From NCBI RefSeq assembly GCF_017874415.1, contig NZ_JAGGLM010000015.1, forward strand, positions 1-64,000: a stretch of DNA of 64,000 bases, written 5' to 3'. Positions 23,210 to 32,961 of this stretch are shown in pieces. The stretch's first letter is position 1; the number at the start of each line of letters is the position of its first letter. Made by a program: the position numbers and the translations under genes. The notes below the pieces were generated by a model, which was not told the origin of the DNA, searched no databases, and was given only the letters and a program-made list of their open reading frames with translations. The stretch comes from Clostridium algifaecis. Lineage in GTDB: Bacteria > Bacillota > Clostridia > Clostridiales > Clostridiaceae.

Positions 23210-24247
23210 TTACTTGTTTCTACCACCTTTTAAATACCTTTCAAACTCTTTATCAAAATCCGATATATATAGTTTATCTTGCTTAATTCTAAACTTCTCA
23301 TACTCTTCATGAGCCTTTGCAACTGCCATATCGTGAGATATTATGCCTGAATTTTCTAGTATTTCTTGATCAGAAAAAGCTAAAAATTTATTTACATGAA
23401 TAAGCCAATCTTCCATAGTCATAATTTGCTGATTTAAAGCCCTAAGCTCCGCAAAATCTATGAATAAAGTAACAAGCCTATTTAGCTTATCTATCTCTTT
23501 TTCATTTAAATAATTTTTTGCAATTGTTGTATCGCTTTTTAAAACCTTTCCTTTAGGAGCATTTTTCCATGTAGTTAATCCCATATAAGGCATATCACTA
23601 TCTGCTCTATTATAAATAATTTCAGCTGCAGTTTGGCCCGTAGTAGCAAAATGTAATTTATTTTGCACAGTTTTATAAAACAACTTTGTTTCTTTAGAAT
23701 TTGAACTATAATCACTGCTACATTGTTCAAAAACATCCGCTATCTTTTGATAAGCTCTACGCTCGCTAGCTCTTATTTCTCGTATTTTTTCTAATAATTC
23801 ATCAAAGTAATCTTTTCCAAATGGTTTCCCATTTTTAAGCATTTTATCATTTAAAACAAAACCTTTAGTTATGTATTGATTTAGTGTATTTGTTGCCCAT
23901 TTTCTAAACTGCGTTGCCTGTTTTGAATTCACTCTATATCCAACTGAAATAGTTGCATCAAGATTATAAAACTTCACACTTCTATTAACACTTCTATTTC
24001 CTTCTTTTTGAACTATCCGAAATTCTCGGATAGTTGACTCCATATGTAGTTCTTCAGTTTCATAAATATTTTTCAAATGGTCATTTATAGTTCTAACATC
24101 TACATTGAAAAGCTTTGCCATTGATTTTTGTGAAAGCCAAAATGTTTCATCAGCAAAATACACATCTACTGTGACAGTTTCCTCTTCATTTGAGTAAAAT
24201 ATAATTTTTTCCTCTTGAATAATCATGTTATTTTTATCTATATTCAT
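23210..24247 (-). CDS. RhuM family protein, candidate toxin partner of an AbiEi antitoxin
   Basis: The 345-residue protein matches the virulence RhuM family along its length: a helix-turn-helix in TFWLSQKSMAKLFNVDVRTI, the FYNLDATISVGYRVNSKQAT motif, FRKWATNTLNQYITKGFVLN, and KLHFATTGQTAAEIIYNRAD. RhuM proteins are widespread in genomic islands and their biochemical activity is not known to me. Its start overlaps the upstream AbiEi-type gene by one base (TAATG), indicating translational coupling typical of toxin-antitoxin pairs. In standard AbiE systems the second gene is the AbiEii nucleotidyltransferase; there is none here. Confidence 0.85.
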   Translation of the reverse strand: MNIDKNNMIIQEEKIIFYSNEEETVTVDVYFADETFWLSQKSMAKLFNVDVRTINDHLKNIYETEELHMESTIREFRIVQKEGNRSVNRSVKFYNLDATISVGYRVNSKQATQFRKWATNTLNQYITKGFVLNDKMLKNGKPFGKDYFDELLEKIREIRASERRAYQKIADVFEQCSSDYSSNSKETKLFYKTVQNKLHFATTGQTAAEIIYNRADSDMPYMGLTTWKNAPKGKVLKSDTTIAKNYLNEKEIDKLNRLVTLFIDFAELRALNQQIMTMEDWLIHVNKFLAFSDQEILENSGIISHDMAVAKAHEEYEKFRIKQDKLYISDFDKEFERYLKGGRNK

Positions 24248-24840
24248 TATAGCAACACCTCCATATATTTCTTAAGTATTTCATTAACCCTAAACACTTT
24301 TGCATACTCAAAAAGCTTATTAAAATCAGTAGTTTTTAACCTAACGTAATCCTTTAAAGCTTGAGTAACTATTTGAATATCTATTCTTTCTCTGCTTCTT
24401 AAAATATCACAAATAGTTCTTTCAACATCATATACTTTGATTTCATTTCCAAAAGAAGTCTTAGCTGTAACAACCCCTAATAGATGTAATTCTCTTTTTA
24501 TGTAGTAAATCTTATTATTATCACTAACATTTTGAGGAGCTTTATAACCACTTGGCACAGTAACAGCATACTCAAAAGGAGTTCTATCAGTAAGCTCATG
24601 AATAAATAAAGCTGTTTCATGTGAATAGATAAGCTTTGGGTACTTTGCTTGCATATAAAACATTTCATCCTCTATCTCACCAACTGCAACATATACACCT
24701 CTTTTAACTCTTTCTATTTTTCCCATATCCATTAACTTGGTTAAGTATATCCTAGGAATATTAAATTTATCTAAATCGGAGGTTACTATCGTTCCATTGT
24801 TTTCCTTAATCAAATCTTCTAATTTCTTTATATAATCCAT
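24247..24840 (-). CDS. AbiEi-type (type IV) antitoxin, winged-helix domain protein
   Basis: The 197-residue protein has an N-terminal winged helix (LIKENNGTIVTSDLDKFNIP, with RVKRGVYV) and an AbiEi-like C-terminal part (YPKLIYSHETALFIHELTDR, AVTVPSGYK, VYDVERTICDILRSRERID). AbiEi antitoxins repress their own promoter and counter AbiEii. I start at the third in-frame ATG (24840), which has AAAGGA 8 bases upstream; the two ATGs at 24846-24849 are too close to it. The promoter carries a 13-base inverted repeat well suited to autoregulation. Confidence 0.85.
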   Translation of the reverse strand: MDYIKKLEDLIKENNGTIVTSDLDKFNIPRIYLTKLMDMGKIERVKRGVYVAVGEIEDEMFYMQAKYPKLIYSHETALFIHELTDRTPFEYAVTVPSGYKAPQNVSDNNKIYYIKRELHLLGVVTAKTSFGNEIKVYDVERTICDILRSRERIDIQIVTQALKDYVRLKTTDFNKLFEYAKVFRVNEILKKYMEVLL

Positions 24841-24851
24841 TCTCATCATCC

Positions 24852-24897
24852 TTTACAAATATACTTATATTGTATTTTATATACGTATATTTGTAAA
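24852..24897 (-). promoter_or_regulatory. Promoter and inverted-repeat operator of the AbiEi-RhuM pair
   Basis: TTTACAAATATAC (24852-24864) and GTATATTTGTAAA (24885-24897) are perfect 13-base arms separated by 20 bases. On the minus strand the first arm contains TTTACA as -35 box and, 17 bases on, TACAAT as -10 box; the second arm begins near the transcription start. A bound dimer of dimers would close the promoter. 24898-25050 shows no gene. Confidence 0.75.
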
Positions 24898-25050
24898 CAC
24901 TTATTTTTGAGATACATTTAAGTATCGGAGAAATCCTCGGCAACTGATAATTTAGCTTTTGGTATTTTGTATTCTTACCGCAAATCTCCATACCATTTCG
25001 TAAATATCCAATTACTCCTAATTTAGCGAATTTGTACAACCCCTTAACAC

Positions 25051-25082
25051 AAAAATTCCCTCAAACCACAAGTCTGAGGGAA
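25051..25082 (-). terminator. Terminator of rlmD
   Basis: TTCCCTCA (25056-25063) and TGAGGGAA (25075-25082) form an 8-base stem with a short inner loop. On the minus strand it is followed by TTTTT. It lies 24 bases after the rlmD stop. Confidence 0.85.
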
Positions 25083-25106
25083 CATAAAACACACCTTAAT
25101 ATTTAC

Positions 25107-26537
25107 TTAAATTCCTTCAAAACCTTTGATATCAGCCAATTTCTTCTCTATCTTCACGACACACTCAACATGAGCTGTCTGGCTGAACATATCAACAGGC
25201 TGAACACATTCTGTTTTATATCCAAGTTCTTCTAAAATGTTAAGATCTCTGGCGAGGGTGCCAGGATCACAAGATACATATATTATTTTTGATGGAGCCA
25301 TTTTAGCAATTGATATTAAAAGCTCCTTGTCACAGCCCTTTCTAGGTGGATCTACCACAACTACATCTGCCTTTATTCCTTTATCTATAAGTTCTGGTAT
25401 AACAACTTCTGATTTTCCAACTATAAACTCTGTATTGTCTACTCCATTCTCTATAGCATTAACTTTAGCATTTTCTATAGCCTGGGCAATTACTTCAACA
25501 CCATATACTTTTTTCGCACTTTGCGATAAAAATAAAGATATAGTTCCGGTTCCACAATACGCATCAAATACAATTTCATTTCCAGTCAAATCTGCATATT
25601 CCATAACTTTTTTATACAATATTTCAGTTTGTACAGGATTTACCTGAAAAAATGATAAAGGCGCTATATTAAACTTAAACTTACCAATATAATCATTTAT
25701 AGTACCGCTGCCCCATAAAGTTATGCATTTTTGTCCCAATATTACGTTTGTATTTTTATTATTTATATTTTGTATTATACTTTTTACTCCATTTACATTT
25801 TCAACTACTGATTTTATAAGCTCCGACTTAAATGGTAATTTTGAAGATGAGGTTACAATAACAAGCATTACCTCTCCAGTAGAAAAAGCCTTTCTAATCA
25901 TAATATGTCTTAATGTGCCGACTTTATTTTTTTCATCATATATATCGATATCATATTTATTTATCCACTGCCTTACAATTTTAATAATTTCATCTGCAGT
26001 TTCATTTTGTATATAGCAGGAATCCGTATCTATAATTTGATGACTTCTCCTGGCATAAAAGCCCATAGCCACACCATTTTTACTTTTTCCAACTGGAAGT
26101 TGAACTTTATTTCTATATCTATAAGGTTTCTCCATACCTATTGTGTCATACAACTTTACTTTGCCGCTTTTATTGTCTAAGTCTTCGTTTTCCTCTACTT
26201 GAAGTTTTCCAATTCTCTCAAGACAATCTTTTACTCTATTTTTTTTAAAGTCAAGCTGATATTCATATGACATATGTTGAAGCTGGCATCCCCCACATCT
26301 TTTATAAATATTACATGACGGATCTTTTCTATATTTTGATGTTTCAATTATATCCATTAATTTTCCAAAAGCAAAATTTTTGTTTACTTTTATAATCTTC
26401 ACTCTTACTTTTTCATTAATTATAGCGCCGGGCACAAATACAGTAAATCCATTTACCTTACCCACACCCTCTCCTTCATATCCCTGACTATTAATAGTCA
26501 TAATATATTCTTTATTCTTTTCAACTATATCATTCAC
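25107..26537 (-). CDS. rlmD: 23S rRNA (uracil-1939-C5)-methyltransferase RlmD-type
   Basis: This RNA m5U methyltransferase has an N-terminal TRAM domain ([20 protein letters not shown]), an Fe-S cysteine set ([15 protein letters not shown]) that also includes the first cysteine, a SAM site ([20 protein letters not shown]), the [11 protein letters not shown] motif and the catalytic cysteine in [14 protein letters not shown] start it at a GTG (26537) preceded by AGGTGAG; an ATG upstream at 26585 would lie inside a terminator hairpin. That gives 476 residues, close to the normal length. Bacteria of this group often have one or two such genes, so the exact target uridine (747 or 1939) is less certain. 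Confidence 0.9.
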   Translation of the reverse strand: MNDIVEKNKEYIMTINSQGYEGEGVGKVNGFTVFVPGAIINEKVRVKIIKVNKNFAFGKLMDIIETSKYRKDPSCNIYKRCGGCQLQHMSYEYQLDFKKNRVKDCLERIGKLQVEENEDLDNKSGKVKLYDTIGMEKPYRYRNKVQLPVGKSKNGVAMGFYARRSHQIIDTDSCYIQNETADEIIKIVRQWINKYDIDIYDEKNKVGTLRHIMIRKAFSTGEVMLVIVTSSSKLPFKSELIKSVVENVNGVKSIIQNINNKNTNVILGQKCITLWGSGTINDYIGKFKFNIAPLSFFQVNPVQTEILYKKVMEYADLTGNEIVFDAYCGTGTISLFLSQSAKKVYGVEVIAQAIENAKVNAIENGVDNTEFIVGKSEVVIPELIDKGIKADVVVVDPPRKGCDKELLISIAKMAPSKIIYVSCDPGTLARDLNILEELGYKTECVQPVDMFSQTAHVECVVKIEKKLADIKGFEGI

Positions 26538-26572
26538 AATCTCACCTACTATAAAATTATTATTTATTGTCC

Positions 26573-26597
26573 AAAAAAATAGCACCTGTTAAGGTGC
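26573..26597 (-). terminator. Hairpin with T-run just upstream of rlmD
   Basis: GCACC and GGTGC (26582-26597) pair around TGTTAA, and on the minus strand ATTTTTTT follows. It lies 36 bases before the rlmD GTG and about 175 bases after pyk, so it may be a second pyk terminator or a leader attenuator of rlmD. Confidence 0.65.
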
Positions 26598-26726
26598 AAA
26601 ATATAGAATCAGTTGTCTCTTGTTTTTCTTTTCATTTTATATAATTCTAACCATATATCATTATATTATACAATAAGTCATATTAAATTTTCAATAGATT
26701 TTTGCTATTTTTTTAATTAATAAAAA

Positions 26727-26760
26727 TAAAATAACCCTGTATAAAAAACAAGGTTATTTT
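26727..26760 (-). terminator. Terminator of pyk
   Basis: On the minus strand AAAATAACCTTGT pairs with ACAGGGTTATTTT (one mismatch) around a T-rich loop, and is followed by ATTTTTATT. It starts 14 bases after the pyk stop. Confidence 0.8.
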
Positions 26761-26773
26761 TATTACAATATTA

Positions 26774-28192
26774 TTATTTGATTAAATTAACTTTAATCAT
26801 GTTTGTAGTTCCTGAGCAACTTACAGGTACTCCTGCAGCTATGACTGCCAGATCACCTTTCTTCACATATTCAGCTTTTAAAGATGCTTCTACTGATTTT
26901 TCTATCAATTCATCTGTAGAATCAAATCTATCTGTAAGCAATGGGAATACTCCCCAATTAAGTGCTAATCTTCTTGTTACTTTTTCATTTGGAGTAACAG
27001 CAATAACAGGACAAGCCGGTCTATATTTTGAAACTTTATTCGCTGTGCTTCCACTTTGTGTAGCTGTTATAATAACAGCTGCATCTAACTCTGATGCTGT
27101 AGAACAAACTGCAAAACTTATTGCATTTGGTACATCCTTAAAATGAGATTCTCTCTTCCTTTGAAGTAATTCTTCATAATTGATCTCTGCTTCTGCAGCC
27201 TGAGCTATCTTTGCCATAGTTTGAGCTGCTTCTACAGGATATTTACCATTTGCAGATTCACCACTTAACATTATAGCATCTGTTCCATCAAATATTGCAT
27301 TTGCTATATCTGATGCTTCTGCCCTTGTTGGTCTTGGATTTCTTATCATTGAATCAAGCATTTGAGTAGCTGTTATAACAGGTTTACCAGCTTTGTTGCA
27401 CTTTGATATTATTTCTTTTTGAATTAATGGAACTTTTTCTATTGGGATTTCAACTCCCATGTCTCCTCTTGCAACCATTATTCCATCTGAAGCTTCTATT
27501 ATTTCATCTATATTCTCTACACCTTCCTGGCTTTCAACCTTCGAGAATATTTGTATATCTTCTCCACCATTTTTCTTTAGAACTTCTCTTATAGTATTAA
27601 CATCTGAAGCTTTTCTTATAAATGAAGCTGTTATTATATCAACTCCCTGTTCACATCCAAACTTCAAATCTTCTTCATCTTTTTTAGTTGTAGCTGGAAG
27701 ATTTACAGAAACACCAGGTACATTTACTCCCTTATGACTGCTAACTGAGCCTGTATTTTTTACTACACAGTTAATTTTATTTCCATCAACACTTTCAACT
27801 TCCATACCTACTAATCCATCATCAATAAGTATTTCGTCTCCAGGTTTTACATCTTTACAAAGTCCTTTATAAGTTATAGAACATTTTGTTTCATCACCTA
27901 AAATTTCTTCTCCACAATATACTGTAAACTTTTTTCCCTCTTGTAGTTCTACTTTAGTTTTAAAATCTCCAGTTCTTATTTCAGGTCCCTTTGTATCAAG
28001 TATAATTGCTATTGGTTTATTATATTTTTTCCTAAGTTTTTTTACTAAATCCATTCTTTCCTTGTGTTCTTCATAATCTCCATGAGAAAAATTGTGTCTC
28101 GAGGCACTCATACCAGCTTCAATAAGTTTTGATATAACTTCTTCTGTTTCGCTGGCAGGACCAACTGTAAAAATCATCTTGGTTTTTTGCAT
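26774..28192 (-). CDS. pyk: Pyruvate kinase
   Basis: The 472-residue enzyme converts phosphoenolpyruvate and ADP to pyruvate and ATP. Landmarks: TKMIFTVGPASE, the active-site NFSHGDYEEH, IILDTKGPEIRTG, the catalytic lysine in FSKVESQEGVEN, MVARGDMGVEIP and ATQMLDSMIRNPRPTRAE. The segment before NFSHG is SASRH where most enzymes have NVARL; the key arginine is kept. It has no extra C-terminal PEP-utiliser domain, so it is the short form. TGAGGAG precedes the ATG by 8 bases. It follows pfkA by 62 bases in a glycolytic pair after dnaE, as in other clostridia. Confidence 0.97.
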   Translation of the reverse strand: MQKTKMIFTVGPASETEEVISKLIEAGMSASRHNFSHGDYEEHKERMDLVKKLRKKYNKPIAIILDTKGPEIRTGDFKTKVELQEGKKFTVYCGEEILGDETKCSITYKGLCKDVKPGDEILIDDGLVGMEVESVDGNKINCVVKNTGSVSSHKGVNVPGVSVNLPATTKKDEEDLKFGCEQGVDIITASFIRKASDVNTIREVLKKNGGEDIQIFSKVESQEGVENIDEIIEASDGIMVARGDMGVEIPIEKVPLIQKEIISKCNKAGKPVITATQMLDSMIRNPRPTRAEASDIANAIFDGTDAIMLSGESANGKYPVEAAQTMAKIAQAAEAEINYEELLQRKRESHFKDVPNAISFAVCSTASELDAAVIITATQSGSTANKVSKYRPACPVIAVTPNEKVTRRLALNWGVFPLLTDRFDSTDELIEKSVEASLKAEYVKKGDLAVIAAGVPVSCSGTTNMIKVNLIK

Positions 28193-28254
28193 AATTTTAT
28201 TCTCCTCAAATATAAATTTATTTTCATTAAAGTTATTAAATTTGCTAATATATT

Positions 28255-29211
28255 TTATGCTAATGCACTTGCTATTTCATATAACTTTTCATCAAAACGC
28301 TTTGGTTGTTCAAGCGCTTCATCTATATCTAAATCTATTATTTTATTATTCCTTATACCAACCACTCTTGAAGATTTTCCATCTTCCAAAAGTTCTACAG
28401 CCCTAAAAGCCAATCTTGATGCTAAAATCCTGTCTTGGCACGTTGGACTTCCTCCTCTTTGAATATGTCCAAGTTTTGTAGCTCTTGTTTCTATACCGGT
28501 TATTTCTTCAACTTTCTTAGCTAAATCCTCTGCACCGCCAATTCCTTCTGCAAGTACCACTAAATTGTGCATCTTTCCATTCATTTTTCCTTCTAATATT
28601 GTCCTGCAAAGCTTATCTTGTTCATATCCTTTTTCAGGAATAATTATATTTTCTGCACCACCTGCTAATCCTGCATAAAGTGCAATATCACCACAATTTC
28701 TTCCCATAACTTCAACTATACTTACTCTTTCATGGGAAGTAGATGTATCTCTTAATTTATTTATTGCATCCAGTACTGTATTTATTGCTGTATCAAATCC
28801 TATAGTATAATCTGTATAAGCTAAATCATTATCTATAGTTCCAGGTAACCCTATAGTTGATATTCCTAATTTAGATAATAATTGGGCACCTCTAAATGAA
28901 CCATCTCCACCAATTACAACTAAACCATCTATCCCAAAAGTTTTTAATATATTGGCAGCTCTCTTTCTTCCTTCTTCTGTTTTAAACTCTTCACATCGTG
29001 CAGTTCTCAGAATTGTCCCGCCTCTTTGAATTATATCTGCAACACTATGTCTATCCATAGGAATTATTTCACCACTTATCAATCCACTATAACCTCTAAG
29101 AACTCCCATTACATTAAAGCCTTTATCCAGACCTGCTCTTACAACCGCTCTTATGGCAGCATTCATACCTGGTGCATCGCCGCCGCTTGTTAATACAGCT
29201 ATCGTTCTCAT
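28255..29211 (-). CDS. pfkA: ATP-dependent 6-phosphofructokinase
   Basis: The 318-residue enzyme phosphorylates fructose 6-phosphate. It starts [20 protein letters not shown] with the ATP-binding GGDAPG, and has [11 protein letters not shown], the catalytic GTIDNDL with [15 protein letters not shown] and [11 protein letters not shown]. The ATG at 29211 has AGGAGG 9 bases upstream; an upstream ATG at 29268 would add 19 unlikely residues. The glycine after GGDG marks it as ATP- rather than pyrophosphate-dependent, which is the usual rule for this family. Confidence 0.97.
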   Translation of the reverse strand: MRTIAVLTSGGDAPGMNAAIRAVVRAGLDKGFNVMGVLRGYSGLISGEIIPMDRHSVADIIQRGGTILRTARCEEFKTEEGRKRAANILKTFGIDGLVVIGGDGSFRGAQLLSKLGISTIGLPGTIDNDLAYTDYTIGFDTAINTVLDAINKLRDTSTSHERVSIVEVMGRNCGDIALYAGLAGGAENIIIPEKGYEQDKLCRTILEGKMNGKMHNLVVLAEGIGGAEDLAKKVEEITGIETRATKLGHIQRGGSPTCQDRILASRLAFRAVELLEDGKSSRVVGIRNNKIIDLDIDEALEQPKRFDEKLYEIASALA

Positions 29212-29342
29212 ACGTTTATACCTCCTATGACCATAGGGATGTTTTTTGTCCCACTTATATAATAACAATCTGTTTTTCTTGTAATAATTGTAACTATATT
29301 ATATCACAGATTAATCCATTTTTCATTATATATACATATGTT

Positions 29343-29381
29343 TAAAACAAAACTATTAAATATTATCATTTAATAGTTTTG
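29343..29381 (-). terminator. Terminator of dnaE
   Basis: CAAAACTATTAAA (29348-29360) and TTTAATAGTTTTG (29369-29381) are perfect 13-base arms. On the minus strand TTTTAAA follows. It is 26 bases after the dnaE stop and before pfkA, so pfkA-pyk probably have their own promoter in 29212-29340. Confidence 0.8.
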
Positions 29382-29406
29382 CCATTTAATATTAAATTAT
29401 TCGGTA

Positions 29407-32400
29407 TTAAATTAATTTAATGTTATCATATCCAAAAATATTTCTTAATTCCAGCATAATATCTCCTTCATTTTTTATCCACAAATCACTATCCAATCTA
29501 AATTTTTTTCTTTCCTTTCTGGTACATAAGTAAACCGGAATATTTCCTTTGTATAAAGCTATAACAGATTTTAATTTATCAGCAGCAGTTTTTAATTTTT
29601 CCTGATCTTCTATTAAAATATACAATTTTTGGGTATCCACCTTTATAAGTGGTTCTATATTTTCACATAATATCTTTGGTTGTTCTTCTTCTTTTATACT
29701 GATTCTGCCATTTACTATAATCATAGCATCTTCATTGATAAGATTTTTAAACTTATAAAATGTTTTAGGAAATACTATAACTTCTATTATTCCATATAAG
29801 TCCTCCAACTTTACAAACGCCATCATATCATTTTTTTTAGTGATTTTCCTAGATACTTCAGATACTATGCCGCCTATTATAACCTTATCCCCATCTTTAA
29901 CTTTAGATTCACCTATATTTTCTCCCTCTAAAGTTTTATTTATAAGTATATCTGAAATTTTTATACTTGTTTGAAGTCTAAGCGTCTTTTTATACTCATC
30001 TAGTGGATGTCCTGAAAGATAAAGCCCTGTCATCTCTTTTTCCATGGAAAGAATATCTTTCTTCTTAAATTCCTTTATATCTGGATATTGTATTCTTATG
30101 CTTGTATCATCTAATTCAGAGAATAAGCTTACCTGTCCTTCTATATTCTTCTTTCTGGAATTACTTACACTATCCAAAACTTTCTCATGAACAGCTATAA
30201 GTTTAGATCTATATACATTAAAACAATCAAAAGCACCGGATTTAATCAAGCTCTCAACCACTCTTTTATTTATAGCTCCTATTTCTATATTGTCACAAAA
30301 ATCAGCCAGTTCTTTAAATTTTCCATGCTTTTGTCTTGATTTAACTATGCTATCTATTACATTTTCTCCAACATTTTTTATAGCGGAAAGTCCAAATCTT
30401 ATGCTATTGTCCTTAACAGTAAACTTAGCATAACTTTCGTTTATATCTGGAGGCAGTATTTCTATTCCGCTGTCTTTTGCAAACCTTATGTAATAAGCAA
30501 CTTTTTCGCTGTCTCCTTTTACACTATTAAGCATTGCTGCTGTAAATTCTGTTGGATAATAATACATTAAATATGCAGTTTGAAATGCCACTACTGCATA
30601 CGCTGCTGCATGCGATTTATTAAAAGCATATGACGCAAAATCTATCATGGAATCAAAAATTTTATTTGCAATTTCACTAGATATCCCATTTTTGATACAA
30701 CCAGGAACCTGTATTTTGCCATCTTCATCTTCTATTCCGTATACAAAATTATGTCTTTCTTCTTCCATAACATGATGTTTTTTCTTAGACATGGCACGTC
30801 TTACAAGATCACTTCTTCCCATGGAGTATCCTGCCAGGTCCCTTACTATCTGCATTACCTGTTCCTGATACACCATACATCCATATGTAACAGAAAGAAT
30901 ATGTTCAAGTTCTGGAGTTATGTATTCTATTTTTTCAGGATTGTTCTTATTCTTAATATATTTTGGTATTTCGCTCATAGGACCCGGTCTGTATAAACTT
31001 ATTCCTGCTATTATATCTTCAAGAGAATCAGGTTTTAGCTCTTTCATAAATGATGTCATGCCCGGAGATTCAAGCTGAAATACACCTACAGTTTTGCCTT
31101 CTCCTATCATATTATAAACAGCTTCATCATCATAATCTATCTTGTCTAAATCTATATCAACATTTTTATTCTGTTTTACCATAAAAACTGCATCCCTAAG
31201 TACAGTCAATGTTCTAAGTCCCAAAAAATCCATTTTTAAAAGTCCAAGTTCTTCAAGAGTTCCCATCGTAAACTGTGCTACAACATTATCTTCATTTTTT
31301 TGAAGAGGGACATAATTTACAAGTGGCTGCGATGATATAACAACTCCTGCTGCATGTGTTGATGTATGTCTTGGAAGTCCTTCCAGTGATTTAGCCACAT
31401 CTATAAGTTCCCTGGTTCTTGGTTCGCCGTCATATGCTTCCTTAAATTCCTGATTCATATCAAGTGCTTTATCAATAGTTATATTAAGAACTGAAGGAAT
31501 CATCTTGGCTATCCTGTCAACCTCACCATATGAATAATTCATTGCTCTTCCAACATCTCTTATACAAGCTCTAGCTGCCATAGTTCCAAAGGTTATAATC
31601 TGTGATACATTGTCCTTGCCATATTTTTCTACCACATAATCTATTACCTCACCGCGTCTTTCATAACAAAAGTCACTATCTATATCAGGCATAGATACTC
31701 TTTCCGGATTCAAGAAACGTTCAAATATAAGATTATACTTTATAGGATCTATTTTCGTGATTCCTAAGGTATAAGCAACTATAGAACCTGCTCCGCTGCC
31801 CCTTCCAGGACCAGTCATTATTTTATTCTGTCTTGCAAACCTTATAAAATCCCAAACTATGAGGAAATAGTCAACATAGCCCATTCTCTTTATTATGCCA
31901 AGTTCATATTCAAGCCTATCTTTTAAGTCTTTGGTTACTCTATGATATCTTTTTTCAAGTCCTTCATAACATAAATTTTTCATATATTCATAAGGATCTA
32001 CATCATCTGGAAGTGGAAATTTAGGTAATTTTGATTTGTGAAATTCATAATCAAAATTGCACTCTTCAGCTATTTTAGCAGTATTTTCTATTGCTTCAGG
32101 TACATCTTTAAACATTTCATACATCTGTTCAGATGACTTTAGATAGAATTCATCAGATGGATATCTCATCCTGTCTTCCTCATCAACAGTTTTTCCTGTC
32201 TGTATACATAGTAATATGTCATGAGCTCTATAATCTTCTTTTCTTATATAATGAACATCATTAGTTGCAACTAATGGTATATTAAGCTCCTTTGACATCA
32301 ATTTCAATTCTTTATTTACCTTAAGTTGTTCCTTCATACCATGATCCTGCAGTTCAAGATAAAATCCATCTTTAAAAGTATCCCTGTAAAATTCGGCAGT

Positions 32401-32886
32401 TTCTCTCGCTGCTTTTAAATTGTTCTTAAGAATATATGATTGAACTTCCCCGCTCACACATGCACTCAAGGCAATCAAACCTTCACTATGTTTCTTAAGA
32501 TAATCATGATCAACCCTTGGTTTATAGTAAAAACCTTCTATAGATGCGGTAGATACTATTTTCATAAGATTATTATATCCTGTTTCATTTTTTACCAGCA
32601 GTACAAGATGATAATTCTCGTTTTCTCCATTATTTCTTTTTACATACATGGATTTTTGAGATACATATATTTCACAACCTATTATAGGTTTAATTCCCTG
32701 TGCCTTTGCTTCTTTATAAAACTCTACACAACCATACATGACTCCATGGTCAGTTATAGCTATGCTCTTCATTCCAAGTTCCTTAGCCCTTTTTATAAGT
32801 TCCGGAATTTTAGCTGATGAATCCAGGAGTGAATATTCTGTATGCTGATGAAGGCTCACCCATTCATGTTTTTCGTTTTCCACCAA
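29407..32886 (-). CDS. dnaE: DNA polymerase III alpha subunit (DnaE type)
   Basis: The 1159-residue replicative polymerase opens with a PHP domain (VSLHQHTEYSLLDSSAKIPE, then AITDHGVMYG). The polymerase core has PGRGSGAGSIVAYTLGIT and the catalytic PDIDSDFCYERRGEVIDYV, then KSHAAAYAVVAFQTAYL, tandem HhH motifs and a C-terminal OB domain (IIGGIVSEVSRKITKKNDMM). It lacks the exonuclease domain of PolC, so it is the DnaE rather than PolC form. The start is TTG (32886) or the next codon GTG (32883); GGGAGG is 8 bases before the GTG, which makes the GTG slightly more likely. Confidence 0.95.
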   Translation of the reverse strand: MVENEKHEWVSLHQHTEYSLLDSSAKIPELIKRAKELGMKSIAITDHGVMYGCVEFYKEAKAQGIKPIIGCEIYVSQKSMYVKRNNGENENYHLVLLVKNETGYNNLMKIVSTASIEGFYYKPRVDHDYLKKHSEGLIALSACVSGEVQSYILKNNLKAARETAEFYRDTFKDGFYLELQDHGMKEQLKVNKELKLMSKELNIPLVATNDVHYIRKEDYRAHDILLCIQTGKTVDEEDRMRYPSDEFYLKSSEQMYEMFKDVPEAIENTAKIAEECNFDYEFHKSKLPKFPLPDDVDPYEYMKNLCYEGLEKRYHRVTKDLKDRLEYELGIIKRMGYVDYFLIVWDFIRFARQNKIMTGPGRGSGAGSIVAYTLGITKIDPIKYNLIFERFLNPERVSMPDIDSDFCYERRGEVIDYVVEKYGKDNVSQIITFGTMAARACIRDVGRAMNYSYGEVDRIAKMIPSVLNITIDKALDMNQEFKEAYDGEPRTRELIDVAKSLEGLPRHTSTHAAGVVISSQPLVNYVPLQKNEDNVVAQFTMGTLEELGLLKMDFLGLRTLTVLRDAVFMVKQNKNVDIDLDKIDYDDEAVYNMIGEGKTVGVFQLESPGMTSFMKELKPDSLEDIIAGISLYRPGPMSEIPKYIKNKNNPEKIEYITPELEHILSVTYGCMVYQEQVMQIVRDLAGYSMGRSDLVRRAMSKKKHHVMEEERHNFVYGIEDEDGKIQVPGCIKNGISSEIANKIFDSMIDFASYAFNKSHAAAYAVVAFQTAYLMYYYPTEFTAAMLNSVKGDSEKVAYYIRFAKDSGIEILPPDINESYAKFTVKDNSIRFGLSAIKNVGENVIDSIVKSRQKHGKFKELADFCDNIEIGAINKRVVESLIKSGAFDCFNVYRSKLIAVHEKVLDSVSNSRKKNIEGQVSLFSELDDTSIRIQYPDIKEFKKKDILSMEKEMTGLYLSGHPLDEYKKTLRLQTSIKISDILINKTLEGENIGESKVKDGDKVIIGGIVSEVSRKITKKNDMMAFVKLEDLYGIIEVIVFPKTFYKFKNLINEDAMIIVNGRISIKEEEQPKILCENIEPLIKVDTQKLYILIEDQEKLKTAADKLKSVIALYKGNIPVYLCTRKERKKFRLDSDLWIKNEGDIMLELRNIFGYDNIKLI

Positions 32887-32961
32887 ACATGCCTCCCTTC
32901 ACTTTACCTTTTATTTCAAGTATAATGTTCTCTATAACAATTATATCATACTAAAGTTTCA

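Noticed and set aside
24806-25039. 77-codon minus-strand frame upstream of the AbiEi-type gene
   Set aside because: Overlaps the AbiEi start and its operator region; no ribosome binding site and no recognisable family.
10520-25050. Attachment sites of the serine-recombinase island
   Set aside because: I compared the flanks near 10,520-10,700 and 24,890-25,050. The best match, TAAACACT, is only 8 bases in AT-rich DNA and not convincing.
28100-28115. Pyruvate kinase with altered NARL-like motif (SASRH)
   Set aside because: The catalytic arginine and the NFSHG motif are intact and the rest is standard, so this is ordinary family variation rather than a broken enzyme.
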